Source of the DNA: Burkholderia arboris
GTDB lineage: Bacteria > Pseudomonadota > Gammaproteobacteria > Burkholderiales > Burkholderiaceae
DNA: 64,000 bases
NCBI RefSeq assembly: GCF_902499125.1
Contig: NZ_CABVPX010000002.1
Location: 310,001-374,000, forward strand
Direction: 5' to 3'
Made by a program: the position numbers and the translations under genes
Shown here: in pieces, positions 26,264 through 34,135 of the stretch
Layout of the letters: every line of letters begins with the position of its first letter
Numbering within the stretch: position 1 is the stretch's first letter
Notes under the pieces: model-generated
The model's input: only the letters and a program-made list of their open reading frames with translations
Told to the model about the DNA's origin: nothing
Database searches by the model: none

Positions 26264-27307
26264 TCAGCTTGCGGTCGACGCGCGCGCACACAGTTCGCCG
26301 GGCAGCATCGCGACGCGCACGTCGCCCGCCGCGCCGTCGATCCGCTCGTGCACGAATTCGACGGCCTTGTAGCCGATTTCGTAGGTCGGCTGACGGATCG
26401 TCGTGATACCGATCAGCTCGGCCCACTCCGGATCGTCGATCGACAGCAGCGCTGCCTTCTGCTGCCAGGCGGCGCCGAAACGCGCGCGCAAGTGGCGTGC
26501 GATCGAGAGCGCGACCGGCGCATTCGCGGCGAACAGCGCCGCACGTACGCCACGTCGCGCCGCATCGTCGATGCGGGTGTCGATGTCGGCAAGCGCGGCG
26601 GCCGCCGCATCGGGTTCGTTCAGGTCGAGCACGACCGTCGGCGGCACCGGCAGCCCGCGCGCATCCAGCGCCGCGCGGAACGCGGCCTCGCGTACGCGCC
26701 GCGAGCTGATGCGCTCGAACGGCTGCACGACGAAATGGATCGCGTCGAACCCGTGTTCGATCAGGTGCTCGAGCGCCATCTCGATTGCGTCGGCGTTGTC
26801 GAGCCCGATCAGGTCGGCCTCGAAGCCCTCGACCGTCCGGTCGACGAGCACGGCCGGGATCCCCGCACCGCGCAGCGGGCGCAGCACGTCTTCCTCGGCG
26901 CCGAGCGCGTTGACGATCAGCCCTTCGACACGGTAGGTCGTGAGCAGCTGCAGGAAGCGGCGCTCCATCTCGACCTCGTTCGCCGCGTGGCAGATGAGCG
27001 GCATGTAGCCGAGCGCATGGCACGCGGCCTCGACGCCCTGCAGCACTTCGACGGTGTAAGGATTGGTCAGGTCGGCTGCGAGCATGCCGAGCAGCCGGTT
27101 GCGACCGCGCTTGAGCCCGCGCGCCATCTGGTTCGGCCGGTAGTTGAGCCGTGCGATCGCCGCCTCGATGCGCTGGCGCAGATCGATGGACAGCACATGC
27201 GTCTCGCCGTTCAGGTAGCGCGAAACACTGGTCTTGCCCGTGCCGGCCTCGCGCGCGACGTCGCTGATCGTCGCCGGACGCGTCGTGGAAGGTTGCGAAT
27301 CGGTCAC
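26264..27307 (-). CDS. ptxS: LacI-family repressor, PtxS-like (2-ketogluconate)
   Basis: 347 residues. The N-terminal LacI helix-turn-helix (ATISDVAREAGTGKTSVSRY with hinge LNYRPNQMARGL) precedes a periplasmic-binding-like effector domain (RLLGMLAADLTNPYTVEVLQ). It lies downstream of, and on the same strand as, the kgu genes. The only perfect LacI-type palindrome in the region (31852-31869) matches the TGAAACCGGTTTCA-type operator of Pseudomonas PtxS except for one symmetrical change. PtxS releases DNA on binding 2-ketogluconate. The symbol rests on operon content and operator, not on a residue-level comparison. Confidence 0.75.
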   Translation of the reverse strand: MTDSQPSTTRPATISDVAREAGTGKTSVSRYLNGETHVLSIDLRQRIEAAIARLNYRPNQMARGLKRGRNRLLGMLAADLTNPYTVEVLQGVEAACHALGYMPLICHAANEVEMERRFLQLLTTYRVEGLIVNALGAEEDVLRPLRGAGIPAVLVDRTVEGFEADLIGLDNADAIEMALEHLIEHGFDAIHFVVQPFERISSRRVREAAFRAALDARGLPVPPTVVLDLNEPDAAAAALADIDTRIDDAARRGVRAALFAANAPVALSIARHLRARFGAAWQQKAALLSIDDPEWAELIGITTIRQPTYEIGYKAVEFVHERIDGAAGDVRVAMLPGELCARASTAS

Positions 27308-27628
27308 TGTCGTGCCTCGCGACGTACGATCCGCGCCGCTTCGTGAGCAGACGGACCTTTGTTGTTGGAAACGTAAGCCATCCGGCGGCCTCCCCTGTCT
27401 GAGCGCTTCTGCGCCTGCGCTGGTCCCGTGCTTCGCGGTCGATCAGCGCCCGCCAGTCGCGTGCATCGGCAGTCGGCCGCCCGGACCTGGCGCGGATCCC
27501 CGCCGCCCGACGCCACCGGCAGTGTAGCCGGGCCGTCGATGCGACGAGAGCGGGCGATCATAACGCAGCCAGCCCTCCCGCACCAAGATCATCGACTCTA
27601 ACCGCGCCGGCCGGATGCCGGGGGCCGC
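27308..27628. other. Intergenic region between ptxS-like and kguD-like genes, 321 bp
   Basis: No credible gene. Short open frames on both strands are rich in Arg/Pro and have no family signature. It should carry the repressor gene's own promoter. I see only a half-site-like TTGGAAACG near 27365 and no second full PtxS-type palindrome. Confidence 0.4.
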
Positions 27629-28594
27629 TCAGGCGTGCGCCAGCGCGTCCGGATTGACGAGATTCGTGCGCAACCTGCCGGCCAGCGCGCCGACCAGGTT
27701 TTCCGCGGCGCAACGCGCCATCGCGTGGCGCGTCTCGTGCGTCGCCGAGCCGATATGCGGCAGTGCGACGACGTTCTTCATCTGCAGCAGCGGCGAATCC
27801 GCCGGCAGCGGTTCCTTCTCGAACACGTCGAGTCCCGCGCCGCGGATCGTGCCCGCACGCAGCGCGTCGACCAGCGCGGCTTCGTCGACGACCGGCCCGC
27901 GCGATGCGTTGATCAGGATCGCGCTGCGCTTCATCTTCTCGAATTCGGGCGCGCCGATCAGGTGGTGCGTCTGCGGCGACAGCGGCACCTGCAGGCACAC
28001 GAAATCGGATTGCGCGAGCAGTTCGTCGAGCGTCACGCGCCGCGCGCCGTACTGCGTCTCGGCTTCCGCATGCGCGGAGCGGTTCGCGTACAGCACCTGC
28101 ATCCGGAAGCCGAGCGCGGCACGGCGCGCGACCGCGCCGCCGATCCGCCCGAGCCCGACGATGCCGAGCGTCTTGCCCTGCACGTCGGTGCCGTACAGGT
28201 CGGGGCCGATGCTGCGATGCCAGTTCCCGGCCTTCACCCACTCGGCCAGTTCGACCACGCGCCGCGCGGACGCCAGGATCAGCGAAAACACCGTATCGGC
28301 GGTCGACTCGGTCAGCACGTCCGGTGTATGCGCGAGCACGATGCCGCGCCGCGTGAAATCGGCGACGTCGAAGTTGTCGTAGCCGACCGAGATCGTCGAC
28401 CACGCCTTCAGCCGCGGTGCGCGGTCGAGCATCTGCGGCGTGACCTTCAGGCTCGCGCCGATCGCGCCGTCCGCGTCGCCGAGTGCAGCGGCAAGTGCGT
28501 CGGCGCCATCGGCCTGCACGACGTCCGCATGCTCGCGCAGATACGCGAGAACGTCATCGGGCAGCGGCTTGTACGCGACGATACGGGGCTTCAT
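27629..28594 (-). CDS. kguD: 2-ketogluconate (6-phosphate) reductase, D-2-hydroxyacid dehydrogenase family
   Basis: 321 residues. NAD(P)-binding GKTLGIVGLGRIGGAVARRA; catalytic Arg region ILINASRGPVVDEAAL; Glu in LDVFEKEPL; His in LPHIGSATHETR. It should reduce 2-keto-6-phosphogluconate to 6-phosphogluconate (KguD role), or 2-ketogluconate directly as GhrB does. Start at 28594, with AAGGAAA upstream, 4 bases after the transporter stop. Last gene of the operon before the repressor. Confidence 0.82.
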   Translation of the reverse strand: MKPRIVAYKPLPDDVLAYLREHADVVQADGADALAAALGDADGAIGASLKVTPQMLDRAPRLKAWSTISVGYDNFDVADFTRRGIVLAHTPDVLTESTADTVFSLILASARRVVELAEWVKAGNWHRSIGPDLYGTDVQGKTLGIVGLGRIGGAVARRAALGFRMQVLYANRSAHAEAETQYGARRVTLDELLAQSDFVCLQVPLSPQTHHLIGAPEFEKMKRSAILINASRGPVVDEAALVDALRAGTIRGAGLDVFEKEPLPADSPLLQMKNVVALPHIGSATHETRHAMARCAAENLVGALAGRLRTNLVNPDALAHA

Positions 28595-28598
28595 CGTT

Positions 28599-29879
28599 TC
28601 ATTTTCCTTGCAGCGGCGCGGCGAGCGGATGCGCATCGCGCGCCTGGGGTTTGACGGACAGCGTGAGGATCACTGCGGCGACGAGCGCGGCGCTCATGAA
28701 CGCATACGATGCGACGGGCGACCCGGTCGCACCGTTCAGGTAGCCGACGAAGTACGAACCGACGAACGAGCCGAGCGCGCCCATGCTGTTGATCAGCGCC
28801 ATTGCGCCGCCGGCGACGTTCTTCGGCAGCAGTTCCGGCACGATCGCGAAGAACGGGCCGTACGGCGCATACATCGCGGCGCCCGCGACGACCAGCAGCG
28901 CATACGAGATCCAGAAATGCGACGAGCCGAGCGCGTACGATGCGGCGAACGCGCCCGCGCCGATCAGCAGGAACGGCCACACGAAACCGCGGCGCGAGCC
29001 GACCTTGTCGGACGCCCACGATGCGGCGAGCATCGCGATCGTCGCCGCGAGATACGGCAGCGCGGACAGCCAGCCGGTCGCGACCATCCCGAGGTCGGAA
29101 CCGTTCTTGACGATCGACGGCAGCCACAGCACGAAGCCGTACACGCCGATGCTCCAGCAGAAATACTGCGCGCACAGCTTGATCACGGCCGGCGAGCGGA
29201 ACGCTTCGCCATAGTTGCGCACCGGCTTGATCGCTGCCTGCTCGGCCGCGAGCGCGGCGTCGAGGTCGCGCTTTTCCTGCGCGGTGAGCCACGGCGAGTC
29301 GGCCGGCTTGTCCTGCACGAGGAACCACCAGCACACGGCCCAGATGACGGCCGGCACGCCTTCGGCGATGAACATGTGGCGCCAGCCGAATTCATGCACG
29401 AGATAGCCCGACACGATCGACATCCACAGCACGGTGACCGGGTTGCCGAGGATCAGGAACGTGTTCGCGCGCGAGCGCTCGTTCTTCGTGAACCAGTTGC
29501 TGATGTAGATCAGCATCGCCGGCATCACGGCCGCCTCGACGATGCCGAGCACGAAGCGGATTGCCATCAGCGACGGGATGTTGCTGACCACGCCCGTGAG
29601 CGCCGCGCAGCCGCCCCACAGGATCAGGCTGACGAACACGAGCTTCTTCACGCTGCGGCGTTCCGCGTAGATCGCGCCGGGGATCTGGAAGAAGAAGTAA
29701 CCGAGGAAGAACAGCGCGCCGATCAGCGACGACAGGCCCTTGCTGATGCCGAGGTCCTGGTTGATGCCGGCCGCCGCCGCGAACCCGTAGTTCGCGCGGT
29801 CGAGGTAAGCGAGGCTGTACGTGATGAAAACGATCGGCATGATCGTCCACCAGCGTCGGGCTGCGAGATTGGCTGCCAT
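28599..29879 (-). CDS. kguT: MFS transporter of the anion:cation symporter group, 2-ketogluconate permease
   Basis: 426 residues, 12 predicted helices. The first segment WTIMPIVFITYSLAYLDRAN YG, with L-D-R-x-N, and ALFFLGYFFFQIPGAIYAER match the ACS family (glucarate, phthalate and ketogluconate transporters). Its position between the kinase and reductase genes fits KguT, the 2-ketogluconate permease. The start MAANLAARRWW at 29879 is preferred; an in-frame start 57 bases upstream adds an Arg-rich leader. Confidence 0.82.
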   Translation of the reverse strand: MAANLAARRWWTIMPIVFITYSLAYLDRANYGFAAAAGINQDLGISKGLSSLIGALFFLGYFFFQIPGAIYAERRSVKKLVFVSLILWGGCAALTGVVSNIPSLMAIRFVLGIVEAAVMPAMLIYISNWFTKNERSRANTFLILGNPVTVLWMSIVSGYLVHEFGWRHMFIAEGVPAVIWAVCWWFLVQDKPADSPWLTAQEKRDLDAALAAEQAAIKPVRNYGEAFRSPAVIKLCAQYFCWSIGVYGFVLWLPSIVKNGSDLGMVATGWLSALPYLAATIAMLAASWASDKVGSRRGFVWPFLLIGAGAFAASYALGSSHFWISYALLVVAGAAMYAPYGPFFAIVPELLPKNVAGGAMALINSMGALGSFVGSYFVGYLNGATGSPVASYAFMSAALVAAVILTLSVKPQARDAHPLAAPLQGK

Positions 29880-29996
29880 GAGCGTGTCTCCGTATGTCGA
29901 CCGGCATCGGCGCGCTGGCGCCCGCTCCGGTCCCATCCTTTAGGGGTGTCGACCGGAGATGACGCTTTGGCGCCGGCCCGGCCTCGAACAAAACCA

Positions 29997-30013
29997 TTGT
30001 GCGTCGTGCACAA
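29997..30013. promoter_or_regulatory. Inverted repeat TTGTGC-N5-GCACAA in the kguK-kguT gap
   Basis: A 6-bp dyad with a 5-base spacer (GTCGT) in the 167-bp gap between the kinase stop and the permease start. The gap is unusual for this otherwise tight operon and may hold an internal promoter or operator. It does not match the PtxS-type palindrome. Confidence 0.35.
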
Positions 30014-30046
30014 AATGAATCCGCGGATTGTGCCGTGTTCGGCCTC

Positions 30047-31039
30047 TCATTGCGCGGTGACGATTTCCTCTAAGCGATCGATGCGATTGCTGACATTTTC
30101 GAGTCGGTCGAGGGCTTCGCGCGTCGGCAATCCTTCCGAATCGCCGATCACCTGGATCGCGAGCGCCCCGATCCGGTTCCCGCGCGCGACGGCTTGCTCG
30201 ATGCTCCGCCCTTCCAGCAGCGCGCTGACCACGCCGACCGCGAAGCCGTCGCCGGCGCCGACCGTGTCGACGACACGCCCGACACGCTCGCCCGCAACCG
30301 TGCCTTCGCGGCCGTCGGCCGTGCGGTAATAGGCGCCCTCCGCGCCGAGCTTGATCACGACGCCGCGTGCGCCCTGCGCGAGATAGAAGCCCGCGATGTC
30401 GGCCGGCGTGTCGTGTCCGGTCAGCTGCCGCCCTTCGGCGAGGCCCGGCAGCACCCAGTCGGCGAGCGTCGCGAGCGCGTTCAACGTCTTCGCCATCACG
30501 TCGGCGGACGGCCACAGCGTCGGGCGCAGGTTCGGGTCGAACGAGATCGTCTTGCCGGCCGCGCGCATCTCGCGCGCCAGCTGGAACGCCAGCTCGCACG
30601 AGGTCGCGGAGATCGCCGGTGCGACGCCCGTCAAGTGCAGATGGCGCGCGCCGAGCACGTAGTCGGCCACGTAGTCGTCGCACGACAGGTGGCTCGCGGC
30701 CGAGCCCTTGCGGAAATATTCGACGGTCGGATCGCTGCCGTCGTCGTTGCGCGACTTCAGCTGGAAACCGGTCGGGTAACGCGGATCGACGGTCACGCAC
30801 GACGCGTCGATCCCTTCGCGCGCCAGCGTGTCGAGCACGTAGCCGCCGAACGAATCGCGGCCCACGCGGCTCATCCAGCCGACCCGGAAGCCGAGCCGCG
30901 ACAGGCCGATCGCGACGTTCAGGTCGGCGCCCGCGATCCGCTTCGTGAATTGCCCCGCGTGCGCGAGATGGCCCGGCTCGGTCGCGACGAACATCGCCAT
31001 CGCTTCACCGTAGGTCACGACATCGAGTGCTGCTTTCAT
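30047..31039 (-). CDS. kguK: PfkB-family sugar kinase, 2-ketogluconate kinase
   Basis: 330 residues. PfkB ribokinase fold: substrate region FTKRIAGADLNVAIGLSRLG, anion hole and catalytic Asp in DTVGAGDGFAVGVVSALL. It phosphorylates a keto-sugar acid; in this operon 2-ketogluconate to 2-keto-6-phosphogluconate. A KDG kinase (KdgK) has the same fold and cannot be excluded from sequence alone. Start at 31039 gives the standard N-terminus MKAALDVVTYGEAMAMF. Confidence 0.8.
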   Translation of the reverse strand: MKAALDVVTYGEAMAMFVATEPGHLAHAGQFTKRIAGADLNVAIGLSRLGFRVGWMSRVGRDSFGGYVLDTLAREGIDASCVTVDPRYPTGFQLKSRNDDGSDPTVEYFRKGSAASHLSCDDYVADYVLGARHLHLTGVAPAISATSCELAFQLAREMRAAGKTISFDPNLRPTLWPSADVMAKTLNALATLADWVLPGLAEGRQLTGHDTPADIAGFYLAQGARGVVIKLGAEGAYYRTADGREGTVAGERVGRVVDTVGAGDGFAVGVVSALLEGRSIEQAVARGNRIGALAIQVIGDSEGLPTREALDRLENVSNRIDRLEEIVTAQ

Positions 31040-31067
31040 GAATGAACTCCTTCGGATCCTGCCGCCG

Positions 31068-31832
31068 TCACGCGGTCGCGAGCCACGCGACACGCCGGCA
31101 GGCATCGCCTGCCAGGTCGGCCGCGTCGAACGGAAATTCGATGCCGCGCGGCGCATGCTGCGGCAGCGCCGCGAGCACGCCGGTCACGAGCGCATCATCC
31201 GGCGCCGGCGCGGCGGCGAAACGACGCGCGCCCTCGCCCTCGACGGCCTTGCAATGAATGTATTCCACATGCGGCGCGAGCACCTGCGCGCAATCAAGCG
31301 GTGCTTCACCGGGCCACTGCCAGTTGCCAATGTCGAACGTCATGCCGAGCGCGTCGGGCATGCCCGCTTCCGCCAGTGCAGTGAACAGCCCGCGGAACTG
31401 CGCGAACGCGCCGCCAACCTGCAACTGGCCGTTCTCGACCACCACGCGGGCCTTCGCACCGCGCGACAGCGCGACGATGTCGGCTGCGTGCGCATCGCCG
31501 GCGAAGCCGCCGAGCTGGAATTTCACGAAGCGCGCGCCGAGCGCGTCGGCTTCCGCGAGCGCGTCGCGCAATGCGCCGGCATCCAGCGCACCCGTTTCCG
31601 TATACAGCGTGGCCGGTGTCGAATAGACCGACCACAGCTTGTGGCCGTCGATCTGCGCGCCGAGCGCGGCCAGCGCGCCGGGCGCCGCGTCGTCGTCCGA
31701 CGCGAACAGTTCGCGCCGCACCTCGAAACCGGCCGCGCCGGATGCCGCCACGGTCGCGACGAATGCGCTGTGGCCCTCCTGACGCACGCGGTCCATCCCG
31801 AATGCGCTCGCCACGATCACGATGTCTGCCAT
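31068..31832 (-). CDS. kguE: Sugar phosphate isomerase/epimerase-like TIM-barrel protein, first gene of kgu operon
   Basis: 254 residues. It is a xylose-isomerase-like barrel with acidic metal-site candidates spread along the strands (RVVVENGQLQVGG, LGMTFDIGNWQW, PRGIEFPFDAADL). In Pseudomonas the kgu operon begins with such a protein, kguE, whose exact reaction is not well defined. Start taken at 31832 (MADIVIVASAFGMD); the upstream in-frame ATG overlaps the operator. The kinase gene follows after 28 bp. Confidence 0.7.
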   Translation of the reverse strand: MADIVIVASAFGMDRVRQEGHSAFVATVAASGAAGFEVRRELFASDDDAAPGALAALGAQIDGHKLWSVYSTPATLYTETGALDAGALRDALAEADALGARFVKFQLGGFAGDAHAADIVALSRGAKARVVVENGQLQVGGAFAQFRGLFTALAEAGMPDALGMTFDIGNWQWPGEAPLDCAQVLAPHVEYIHCKAVEGEGARRFAAAPAPDDALVTGVLAALPQHAPRGIEFPFDAADLAGDACRRVAWLATA

Positions 31833-31851
31833 TTTGCCCTTTTTATACCGG

Positions 31852-31869
31852 AATGGAACCGGTTCCATT
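31852..31869. promoter_or_regulatory. PtxS/LacI-type operator of the kgu operon
   Basis: Perfect 18-bp palindrome AATGGAACCGGTTCCATT, 19 bases before the kguE start. The core TGGAACCGGTTCCA has the central CpG expected for LacI-family operators and differs from the described PtxS site TGAAACCGGTTTCA at one symmetrical position. Being so close to the start codon, it should block initiation or elongation when bound. Confidence 0.8.
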
Positions 31870-31994
31870 TGCTTGAGACGGATGGTGCGCTTCGCGTCTG
31901 GGCCACGCCATAGAGGAAATCCCTAAGACCGGACCTCACGCGAACGCGCGCACGACGGCGTGCAACTCGCGTTCCCGGGCCGGTTTTCGGCCGC

Positions 31995-32888
31995 CTACGC
32001 GAGGTCCTGCGCGAGACTCATGTCGAGGAACTGCGCGGCGACCCGCGACGGTGCGCCGCCGTGCGGCACAAGTATGGAGAAATGCCGCGTGAGCGGCGCC
32101 GGCGCGAGCGAGCGCAGCACGAGCGCCGCATCCTGGTGACGCAGCGACATCGCGGACACGAACCCGACGCCCATCCCGGCGCGCACGGCCTCCTTCACGG
32201 CCTCGACGCCGGCAATCTCGAACGCGACTCGCATCGGCGCGCCGCCATGCGCGAACGCGCGCTCGACGAGCTGCCGCACGGCGGAGCCCGCCTCGCGCAG
32301 CACGAGCGGGTGCGCGGCGAGCGCGTCGAGCGTCACGCCCGCGTCGTAGCCGGACGCGGCCAGCGGATGGCCGGCCGGCACGATCGCGACGATCTCGTCC
32401 TCGTGCCACGCATGGACGGCCGTGCCGGGCGGCAGCGCCTCGCCGGGCGGCCCCTCGATCAGCGCGATGTCGAGCGACGGCAGCGCGGCCACCACGTCGG
32501 CCGTATTGCCGCTCATCGTCTGGATCGTCACGCGCGGCGCAAGCGGCTGGAATGCCGCGATCAGGTACGGCAGCAGGTAGCTCGCAGGCGTCGTGCTCGC
32601 GCCGATGCGCAGCGTGCCGGCCTCGAGGCCCCGCACCGCGTCGCGAAACGCACGCGCCTGCGCGAACGTGTCGCGCTGCGCCTTCGCGTACTGCGCGAGC
32701 TGCTCGCCGACCGGCGTCAGGCGGATGCCGCGGCCGTCGCGCTGGTACAGCGGCTCGCCGAATTCGTCCTGCAGCAGCCGCAACTGGCCCGACACGGCCG
32801 GCTGCGACAGATGCAGCGCCACGGCGGCGTGGCTGATGTTCAGATGTTCGGCGACGGCGGCGAACGTTATCAGTTGATCCGGGGTCAT
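31995..32888 (-). CDS. LysR-family regulator (YeiE/CbbR-like)
   Basis: 297 residues. Winged HTH FAAVAEHLNISHAAVALHLS QPAVSGQLRLLQ, then a two-lobed effector domain starting GTLRIGASTTPASYLLPYL, which resembles the CysB/CbbR group. It is divergent from the YeiH-like gene with a 112-bp gap, the same arrangement as yeiE-yeiH in enteric bacteria. Likely a direct activator of that gene; effector unknown. Confidence 0.88.
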   Translation of the reverse strand: MTPDQLITFAAVAEHLNISHAAVALHLSQPAVSGQLRLLQDEFGEPLYQRDGRGIRLTPVGEQLAQYAKAQRDTFAQARAFRDAVRGLEAGTLRIGASTTPASYLLPYLIAAFQPLAPRVTIQTMSGNTADVVAALPSLDIALIEGPPGEALPPGTAVHAWHEDEIVAIVPAGHPLAASGYDAGVTLDALAAHPLVLREAGSAVRQLVERAFAHGGAPMRVAFEIAGVEAVKEAVRAGMGVGFVSAMSLRHQDAALVLRSLAPAPLTRHFSILVPHGGAPSRVAAQFLDMSLAQDLA

Positions 32889-33000
32889 GGGGATAAATTA
32901 TCGGCTTTCCGGATAGTTTACGTCACAAATCACAATTTTTCATATCGATATAACGAAATTAGGATTACACCATCGCAACACGCTCCATCACGGTGCTTCC

Positions 33001-34068
33001 ATGTCCACTGCTCCGACTCCCCATCTCAGCCATGCCGCGCCGTCGGTGCGCGGCCAGTTGAACGGCGTGCTGTTCGTCGCGCTGTTCGCCGCCGCCGTCA
33101 CGAGCTTGTCCCAGCTTCCCGCGATCGCGGGGCTCGGCCTGTCGCCGCTGATCGTCGGCATCGTCGCCGGCGCGCTGTACGGCAACGCGCTGCGCGACGG
33201 CATGCCGGCCAGCTGGGCGGCCGGCGTCAACTTCTCCGCGCGCAAGCTGCTGCGCATCGCGGTCGCGTTCTTCGGGTTGCGCGTGAGCCTGCAGGAAATC
33301 GCGCAGGTCGGGCTGCCGGGCCTCACGGTGTCGGTGCTGGTCGTCGTCAGCACGCTCGTGATCGGCACCTGGGCCGGCATGAAGCTGATGAAGCTCGACC
33401 GCGACGCCGCATTGCTGACCGCCGCCGGCAGCGCGATCTGCGGCGCGGCCGCCGTGCTCGCGTTCGAATCGACGCTGCAGTCGAAGCCGCACCAGAGCGC
33501 GATGGCCGTGGGCAGCGTCGTGCTGTTCGGCACGCTGTCGATGTTCCTGTACCCGATCGCGTATCACGCCGGGCTGCTGAACCTCGATCCGGCCGGTCTC
33601 GGCCTGTTCTTCGGCGGCACGATCCACGAGGTCGCGCAGGTGGTCGGCGCGGCGAGCGACATCAGCCCGCAGGTCGCACACGTCGCGACGATCGTGAAGA
33701 TGACCCGCGTGATGCTGCTGGTCCCGGTGCTGCTGGTGCTCGGCTGGTGGCTCGCCCGCTCGGCGCGGGCAACGGCCGGCGGCGCGCAAGGCAAGCGCAA
33801 GGTGGCGGTACCCTGGTTCGCGCTCGGTTTCCTCGGCTTCGTGATCGTCAATTCGCTGAACGTGCTGCCGGCGGACGTCACGCATACGCTAAACGTGCTC
33901 GACACCTTCGCGCTGACGATGGCCATGACCGCGCTCGGCATCGAGACGCGCGTCGCGCAGATCCGCGCCGCCGGCCCGCGTGCGCTGATGACCGGCCTGA
34001 TCCTGTACGTGTGGCTGATCGCCGGCGGCTACGGGATCACCTGGGCCGTGCAGCACTGGCTTGGCTGA
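33001..34068 (+). CDS. yeiH: YeiH/UPF0324 family putative anion (sulfate) exporter
   Basis: 355 residues, about ten membrane helices. Family marks: LSPLIVGIVAGALYGNAL, ARKLLRIAVAFFGLRVSLQ, TAAGSAICGAAAVLAFE and GLFFGGTIHEVAQVVGA. Members are called putative sulfate exporters, but the substrate is not firmly established. The start at 33001 follows a TTCC-rich stretch; the upstream 60 bp are A+T-rich and contain a perfect ATATCGATAT palindrome (32942-32951), a possible LysR contact. Confidence 0.85.
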   Translation: MSTAPTPHLSHAAPSVRGQLNGVLFVALFAAAVTSLSQLPAIAGLGLSPLIVGIVAGALYGNALRDGMPASWAAGVNFSARKLLRIAVAFFGLRVSLQEIAQVGLPGLTVSVLVVVSTLVIGTWAGMKLMKLDRDAALLTAAGSAICGAAAVLAFESTLQSKPHQSAMAVGSVVLFGTLSMFLYPIAYHAGLLNLDPAGLGLFFGGTIHEVAQVVGAASDISPQVAHVATIVKMTRVMLLVPVLLVLGWWLARSARATAGGAQGKRKVAVPWFALGFLGFVIVNSLNVLPADVTHTLNVLDTFALTMAMTALGIETRVAQIRAAGPRALMTGLILYVWLIAGGYGITWAVQHWLG

Positions 34069-34135
34069 GTTGCCCGCCCGTGACACTTCGCGCGCCGCGC
34101 CCGACGGGATGGTCCCGCGGGCGCGGCGCAGTGCT

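Noticed and set aside
27304..27561. 85-codon minus-strand frame upstream of the PtxS-like gene
   Set aside because: No ribosome binding site, Arg-rich, no family match; probably non-coding.
28440..30329. 629-codon plus-strand frame over kguT and kguD
   Set aside because: Shadow of minus-strand genes with clear motifs; no start site or signature.
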